Assembly: GCA_015680685.1 (NCBI GenBank)
Contig: MNCI01010784.1
Location: 9,045-73,044, forward strand
Source: Gnetum montanum
Lineage: Eukaryota; Streptophyta; Gnetopsida; Gnetales; Gnetaceae
Direction: 5' to 3'
Length of the DNA stretch: 64,000 nt
Made by a program: the position numbers and the translations under genes. Positions 58,963 to 64,000 of the stretch are shown piece after piece. The notes beneath the pieces are model-generated. The model had not been told where the DNA came from. It made no database searches and was given only the letters and a program-made list of their open reading frames with translations. The first letter of the stretch is position 1. Each line of letters begins with the position of its first letter.

Positions 58963-59833
58963 TATTATGGCAAACCTTGCCCATGCTATTGCATGGGGCC
59001 ATGATCAACAAAATTATCCTGTATAATCATATACTATTTCATCAAGCAATGTTAACATGTAACAAGGTGGACCAACATGCAAGAAGGTGAACTAACATGT
59101 GGGAAGGTGGACCAACATGTAGGAAGGTGGACCAGCATGCAGAAAGGTGAAACGTCACTAACAAGAGGCTATAAAGTAGAGAATGAAGATGATATTAGAA
59201 GGAGGAGGGAGTAAGGGCCTCCTTAACAAATTAGGCTCTCTTCTTAAACAACAACATCTCTCTCCATTAAGGTGCACACAGATGGGTAGGGGAGGGATCT
59301 CTAGAGGCTAAGAAACTAGCATATGGTGACTTCTTTTCTCTGTCTTCTCTTGTTTTTCTTAGAGCAACAGTGGTATAGCTAATATGCACATAAGACAAGT
59401 GCAACAAGTGTGTTTTAGAATCCTATTTCTTTATTCTTAGCAATAGAATAATGATAGTTAGCAATAGCAAAGTTGCTTGGACAACAGTCAACAATCTTAG
59501 TAAGAAACTAAGAGGCAGTGATTATCTTTTCCCTTTTCACAGTAGACCCATGATGGTGGTAGACATAGGACTAGAGACAACAATGCATATACTAGCACAT
59601 GATAGTAGGATCTAGTAGCTTGTTCTCTCTCTCCCTCTCTCTCTGTCAGCTACACTATTGTAGTAATTGATAGCAACAGTTGCAGGTGTAGGTTCTACAG
59701 TTTCATTCTATTTTGGTAGGCAATGTATCCACAGTAGGCTTCTCCAAATAGGGATAAATTTCCTTCTTTTGTGCTGGTGATGGGGCATGTTCTATCTGTG
59801 TTAGAGATGCATTAGCAGGCCCCTTTATCTAGC

Positions 59834-59889
<56 letters not shown>

Positions 59890-60187
59890 CTCTGATGGTT
59901 ACAAGTAATGTTGGCTATGGCAATGTCTGCAATGGACCAACGGCGAATGATAGTAGTAGCCAAGAAGTAGGGAAAATTTATTTTCATTACCTTTTGTATT
60001 CTTGAATTCAAGAAACTCATTCCAATTAAAATTTTCATTCTTTTACTATTTTCAAAAGGCCACATAGCCCTCTCCAACTAAAACTATTCCTAGGCTTCTA
60101 TACCCATATGGGAGGCACCCTAGGCAATAGTCTCCTCAAATGAATTTTTTCCTAGGTGTTGGTGTGACCAAAATTTATGCATCAATA
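58963..60187 (+). repeat. Left LTR of the short element
   Basis: Aligned with the right copy throughout: TGCCCATG...GGGGCCATGATCAA, CATATACTATTTCA, tandem AACATGYAAGAAGGTGGACC units (59050-59150), CT run at 59836-59884, and the CCATATGGGAGGCACCCTAGG tail. Confidence 0.7.
59836..59884 (+). repeat. (CT)n microsatellite
   Basis: About 24 uninterrupted CT units. It occupies the same place within the left LTR as the shorter CTCTCT run near 61530 of the right LTR. Confidence 0.95.
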
Positions 60188-60597
60188 CATTTTTGGCATT
60201 TGAAGGAAGAACTTTCTTCCACCTTTTGTTTATCAACTCTTCTTGTCATTTTCTTATGGCTATTTCGTTTTCTGATCTTGTCTGTGAACCTATTGAATTT
60301 TTTATAAAAAAAAAACCTTTGTCTTCAAACCCTTTATTTTCTACCATTTTATACTTTCCATTTTCTAAAAATTATTGTTACCGAAACCTTTCTTAATATC
60401 CCTCATTTCTTACTTCCATTTTTGAATTTCTAATTTTGGCAATCCTTACCTAAGTCTTAATTTGGGTGAGGTGGTTTTATTATTTAATTTTAAATTTATT
60501 TTTTAAAAATTTTTCTTATTTTATTATTTTCTTTTTAAGATTTTGTGGTTTCTGTTACTCTTTACAGTTGCATGCAATTTGTTATTTGGAGGCTAAG

Positions 60598-61271
60598 TGT
60601 TGTAGCCAACCTCGCCCATGTTATCAAATGGGGCCATGATCAATAAAACTATCCTATATAATCATATACCATTTCACCAAGCAATGTTAACATGCAAGAA
60701 GGTGGATTAACATGTGAGAAGGTGAACCAACATGCAAAGAGGTGGACTGACATCTAGGAAGGTGAACCAATGTGTAGGGAAGGTGGATTGACGTGTAGGG
60801 AGGTGAAATGTCACTAACAAGCAACAATAAAGCAAAGAACAAAGACAACGTCACTAGGAGGATGGAGCAAGGGCCTCCTTAACAAATCAAGCTCTCTTCC
60901 CAAACATCTGTCTCTCTCCATTAAAACACACGCAAATAGGCAGGGGATCTCTAGGGGCTCAAAAACCAACAAGCAATGATTTTCTCTCTCTTTCTTCTTT
61001 TGTTTTTCTTTGGCCAATAGTGGTGCAACTAACGAACATGAACGATGGGCATAGCAGGCAGGTTCTATAGTTCTATTTCTTTATTCTTGGCAATGGACTG
61101 ATGATAGTCAGCAGTGGCAAAGTTTCATAGATGGTGGTCAACAATCTCAATAGGAAACCAAGAGAAGGTGATTTTCTTTTTCCTTTTCACGACAAACCTG
61201 TAATGGCAGCAAACGTAGGATTGGAGACAACAATGCGTCTACTAGCACACGATAGTGGGATTTGGTAACTT

Positions 61272-61340
<69 letters not shown>

Positions 61341-61846
61341 CAATGTTGTAGTAGTTAACAACAACAGTTGTGGGTGTGGGTTCTACAGTTATATTCTATT
61401 TTTAGTGGGTGGTGAATCCGCAGCAAGCTTTTCCAAATAGGGACAAATTTCCCTCTCTCATGCTGGTGATGTGACATGTTCTGTCTATACATTAGAGATG
61501 CATCAGTGAGCCCCTTCATCCAACCTCTTCTCTCTCTCTCTCCTCCTCTAGTGACTATAGGCAATGTTGGCTATGATAGTGTCTGCAACAGACCGACAGA
61601 GAATGGTGGTAGCAGCCAAGAAGCAAGGAAAATTTATTTTGGTTTCTTTTTGTATTCTTGAATTTGATAATTCATTCAAATCAAAATTCCTTCTTTTTTT
61701 TTTACTATTTTCAAAAGGCCACATAACTCTCTCCAGTTGAGACTATTCCTGGGTTTCCATACCCCTATGGGAGGCACCCTAGTCAATAGTCTCCTCAAAT
61801 GAGTTTTTCCTTAGGTATTTTTGTGACCAAAATTTATGCATCAACA
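60598..61846 (+). repeat. Right LTR of the short element
   Basis: Starts TGTTGTAGCC and ends TATGCATCAACA, 5-bp inverted termini. It contains its own long CT run (61274-61336), absent at that length from the left copy. Confidence 0.7.
61274..61336 (+). repeat. (CT)n microsatellite
   Basis: About 31 uninterrupted CT units within the right LTR. Confidence 0.95.
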
Positions 61847-62014
61847 GGTAGTACTTTGATAGAGTCTAGCTACACTTGTGGAAGTAACAACTCAAAACAC
61901 ACACAAGACAAAGAAATGAATAAACTTACCCAAGAAAAGAAGATCTCTTCACACAAATTAGACACCACAAGCTCCAAGGAAAGAAAATTATGTTTAAAAA
62001 AATAACTCAAATGT

Positions 62015-62300
62015 GTAACAACAAATCCATTATAGTTTTTTGAATGTAATAAAAATTTTTAGTTTTTAGAATTTAGAAATATATAGTACTTATCTTGGAG
62101 CATGTCCTTAACTTTATCCTAAAATGGTATAATTATATTAATGATGTTTTCAACTTTCTTAAAAAATATATTAAGACATTGTAAATGTACAACAAACCCA
62201 TTGTAGTTTTCTAAATGTAATAAAAATTTCTAGTTTTCAAGTTTAGAAATATATAGTACTTATCTTGAATCTTATACTTAACTTGTTATCTTACAATGGC
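62015..62300 (+). repeat. Tandem duplication, two units of about 170 bp
   Basis: CAACAAATCCATTATAGTTTT...AATTTAGAAATATATAGTACTTATCTTG at about 62021, repeated at about 62192 (CAACAAACCCATTGTAGTTTT...). No coding. Confidence 0.75.
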
Positions 62301-63200
62301 ATGATTAGCAAGGGAAACTATACGAAATAATGATAATGAATGTTAATATTATGCAAAGATCCTATTGTTATAAGATGTTATGTATACTCAATGCAATGTA
62401 GTATTGTAAAATAGATATGAACCTAAAATCTTTGCTCATAAATCAAGAAGAAGATGGGTAAATTATCAATGCAACATGAGCAAATTCATCCTAGTAGGCA
62501 ACTAGCTAGTAAGTTGAATGGGTAAGACATGGAAAGCTAAGTTCGAAAGTTGTTTCAAACTTCTATGTATGATTAATCAACCTAGTTATTTAAAGTGAAG
62601 AGATAGACATAATATGAAATTATGCTTATTGAAGCAAAAATGATGCTCTTAGAAGTTGAAGCTATTTGTTAGTATAGTCTATACTCATAGTTTTTCTGCA
62701 TCTTCCTTGGAAAAATACTTTAAAAAAGTGATGATGGATACTTATGACAAAGGGTGAATTTATGAGGGAGGGAGTTCTATGGTAGTATAAATGCAATATT
62801 GAAAAGTATAATTTTTATTTTGCTTCTAAGTAAGTTCACAAGTTGGTAAAAGTAGTATTTCAAACACTTCCAGAAAATATATAAGAAAAAGAAACATTTT
62901 TATTTGAAAATGAATACTACATTATCATGCTATGTTATGCATCAAAACACATTGGACATAAATTGAATATTAAAAATGTAAATTTAGCTAATTTGTTCCA
63001 CATATTACAAACAAGTTTTATTTTCTGGATTTTTAGCAATCCTAGTAATAATATTTCAATTTTAGTTTGGATTATTTATGATGGATTAAATCCTTCACGT
63101 TGAAAGTTATGCCCTACTATGTACTAATGTTATGAGTTTGATCCTAACATGGTCAAGCATTAATTCCATTGTCCATGCTAGGCATCCAAGTCACTAGCTT
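62301..63200. other. AT-rich DNA, nothing recognised
   Basis: No frame above background, no repeat of note and no splice-bounded coding pattern seen by eye on either strand. Confidence 0.5.
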
Positions 63201-63205
63201 ATTAG

Positions 63206-63735
63206 TTGAAAACTCATTAACAAGACTATGCAATGTGTAACAATGGAGTCCATACCTTGAAAAATTAGTGGAAAAGACAATTCAATGTACAATGTGTTAT
63301 CCATGGTGTGCATGCAAGTTATTGGTGTGCATGCAAGTTATTGGTTGGTTAGTTGAAAACTTAGTAACAAGACTATTCAATGTGTGACAATGGAGTCCAT
63401 ACCTTGAAAAAGTTAATAGGGTTAGTTGTGGAAAAATGAGTGGAAAAAGACAATTCAATGTACAATCCATTGTCCATGCTGTGCATGCAAGTCATTGGTT
63501 GGTTAGTTGAAAACTCAGTAACAAGACTATTCAATGTATGATAATGGAGTTCATACCTTGAAAAAGTTAATAATAATAGGGTTAGCTGTGGAAAAATGAG
63601 TGGAAAAGAATGTCCATGTTGAAAACTCACTAACAAGACTATTCAATGTGTGACAATGGAGTCCATACCTTGAAAAAGTTAATAATAACAGGGTTAGCCG
63701 TGGAAAAATGAGTGGAAAAAAGACAATTCAATGCT
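63206..63735 (+). repeat. Four tandem units of 110-155 bp
   Basis: Units begin GTTGAAAACT at about 63206, 63352, 63507 and 63617. They share AACAAGACTATTCAATGTGT and GGAGTCCATACCTTGAAAAA. Units 2-4 also share GGTTAGYYGTGGAAAAATGAG. Unit 1 includes a small internal doubling of GGTGTGCATGCAAGTTATT. Confidence 0.85.
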
Positions 63736-64000
63736 TAACATGGTACGTGATGTGATGTGAGCATATAAAAATGGTATGACAGGGGTGATAAGGATAGAAA
63801 GCGTAGAAAGATCTCATCCTGTTCGTGGTCCAATTAAGATTTTCTCTCTAATATTCTTGGCAGGCAGTGGAAAATAGAATATCTGTATACCAATGGTTTC
63901 TCCGAATGGCTTGGAATTTTAGGGTCTGTTTTGACTTTTTTACGTTTTGACTTGTATTTTACAGTTTTTCCCAGGTTTCTCGTTATTAAAAACGTGTAAT
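63736..64000. other. Right edge, no gene recognised
   Basis: A TATA-like string (GCATATAAAAATGG, around 63759) is followed by pyrimidine-rich text. This could be the start of a host promoter continuing outside the window, but nothing coding is visible before the edge. Confidence 0.3.

Larger units (their letters stand above)
58963..61846 (+). mobile_element. Short LTR element: LTRs about 1.23 kb, interior 0.41 kb
   Basis: Two direct repeats, 58963-60187 (1225 bp) and 60598-61846 (1249 bp), flank an interior of only 410 bp with no coding. The right copy begins TGTTG and ends CAACA; the left copy's ends are degraded (TATTA...CAATA). The outer flanks TGTAG (58958-58962) and GGTAG (61847-61851) match at four of five bases, supporting one insertion. 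A purine-rich stretch (TGGAGGCTAAG) precedes the right copy. It is non-autonomous, of TRIM/LARD-like type but with unusually long LTRs for its interior. The orientation is inferred from that purine tract. Confidence 0.65.

Noticed and set aside
59829-61440. Frames reading Glu-Arg or Leu-Ser repeats
   Set aside because: Translations of the CT microsatellites.
1-64000. CRISPR arrays, bacterial operons, tRNA or rRNA genes
   Set aside because: Looked for; the direct repeats found have no regular spacers, and no cloverleaf or rRNA signature was recognised. The context is clearly plant nuclear.

Overview
This is a stretch of plant nuclear DNA, most likely heterochromatin of a seed plant. The signs are nested Ty3/gypsy and Ty1/copia LTR retrotransposons of plant-specific lineages, AT-rich intergenic sequence, CT microsatellites, GT-AG introns, and coding frames broken mainly by C-to-T type stop codons. 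The species cannot be named from the sequence. There is no intact host gene and no tRNA, rRNA or bacterial feature. The only host-like coding trace is a cytochrome b5-like fragment near 34.5 kb.

Layout. 1-16390: two minus-strand Athila-like Ty3 elements. Ath-1 runs off the left edge; its 5' LTR is 1647-2473. It sits inside the 3' LTR of Ath-2 (2474-16390), and that LTR is also split by a solo LTR (2976-3831). 16391-20022: unrecognised AT-rich DNA. 20023-33852: a plus-strand Ty1/copia element (Cop-1), split in its gag by a third Athila-like copy (Ath-3, 22018-29138, TSD CTATC). Ath-3 keeps gag and protease but lacks RT, RNase H and integrase. 33853-34921: AT-rich DNA with the cytochrome b5-like fragment. 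34922-53182: an 18.26-kb Tat/Ogre-type Ty3 element (Tat-1) with TG...CA LTRs and a perfect 5-bp TSD (ATAGG). 53183-64000: tandem repeats, a decayed gag fragment, several copies of a TGTTG...CAACA LTR family (including a two-LTR element with a 0.4-kb interior), and more tandem duplications.

The most interesting object is inside Tat-1. gag-protease (37487-41155) and RT-RNaseH-aRNaseH-integrase (46850-50227) are 5.7 kb apart. This gap can be read as one phase-0 intron, as in Ogre elements. It carries, on the opposite strand, a gene-like unit with its own TATA-like box, eight exons and a poly(A) signal (45948 down to 41643). Every inferred splice junction keeps a coherent frame, once three inferred single-base indels are allowed for. 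The predicted protein begins with a domain resembling the FCP1/NIF-type HAD phosphatases, continues with a segment like the plant-transposon domain found in Athila/Tat extra ORFs, and ends in a helical, charged region. It now carries many stops, so it is a fossil. Ath-2 has a distantly similar extra ORF, in sense, downstream of its integrase.

Every protein-coding frame in the window is interrupted. The units act together only as an insertion history: Ath-3 is younger than Cop-1, Ath-1 and the solo LTR are younger than Ath-2, and Tat-1 landed in an older tandem repeat of which an unfilled copy survives on its right side.
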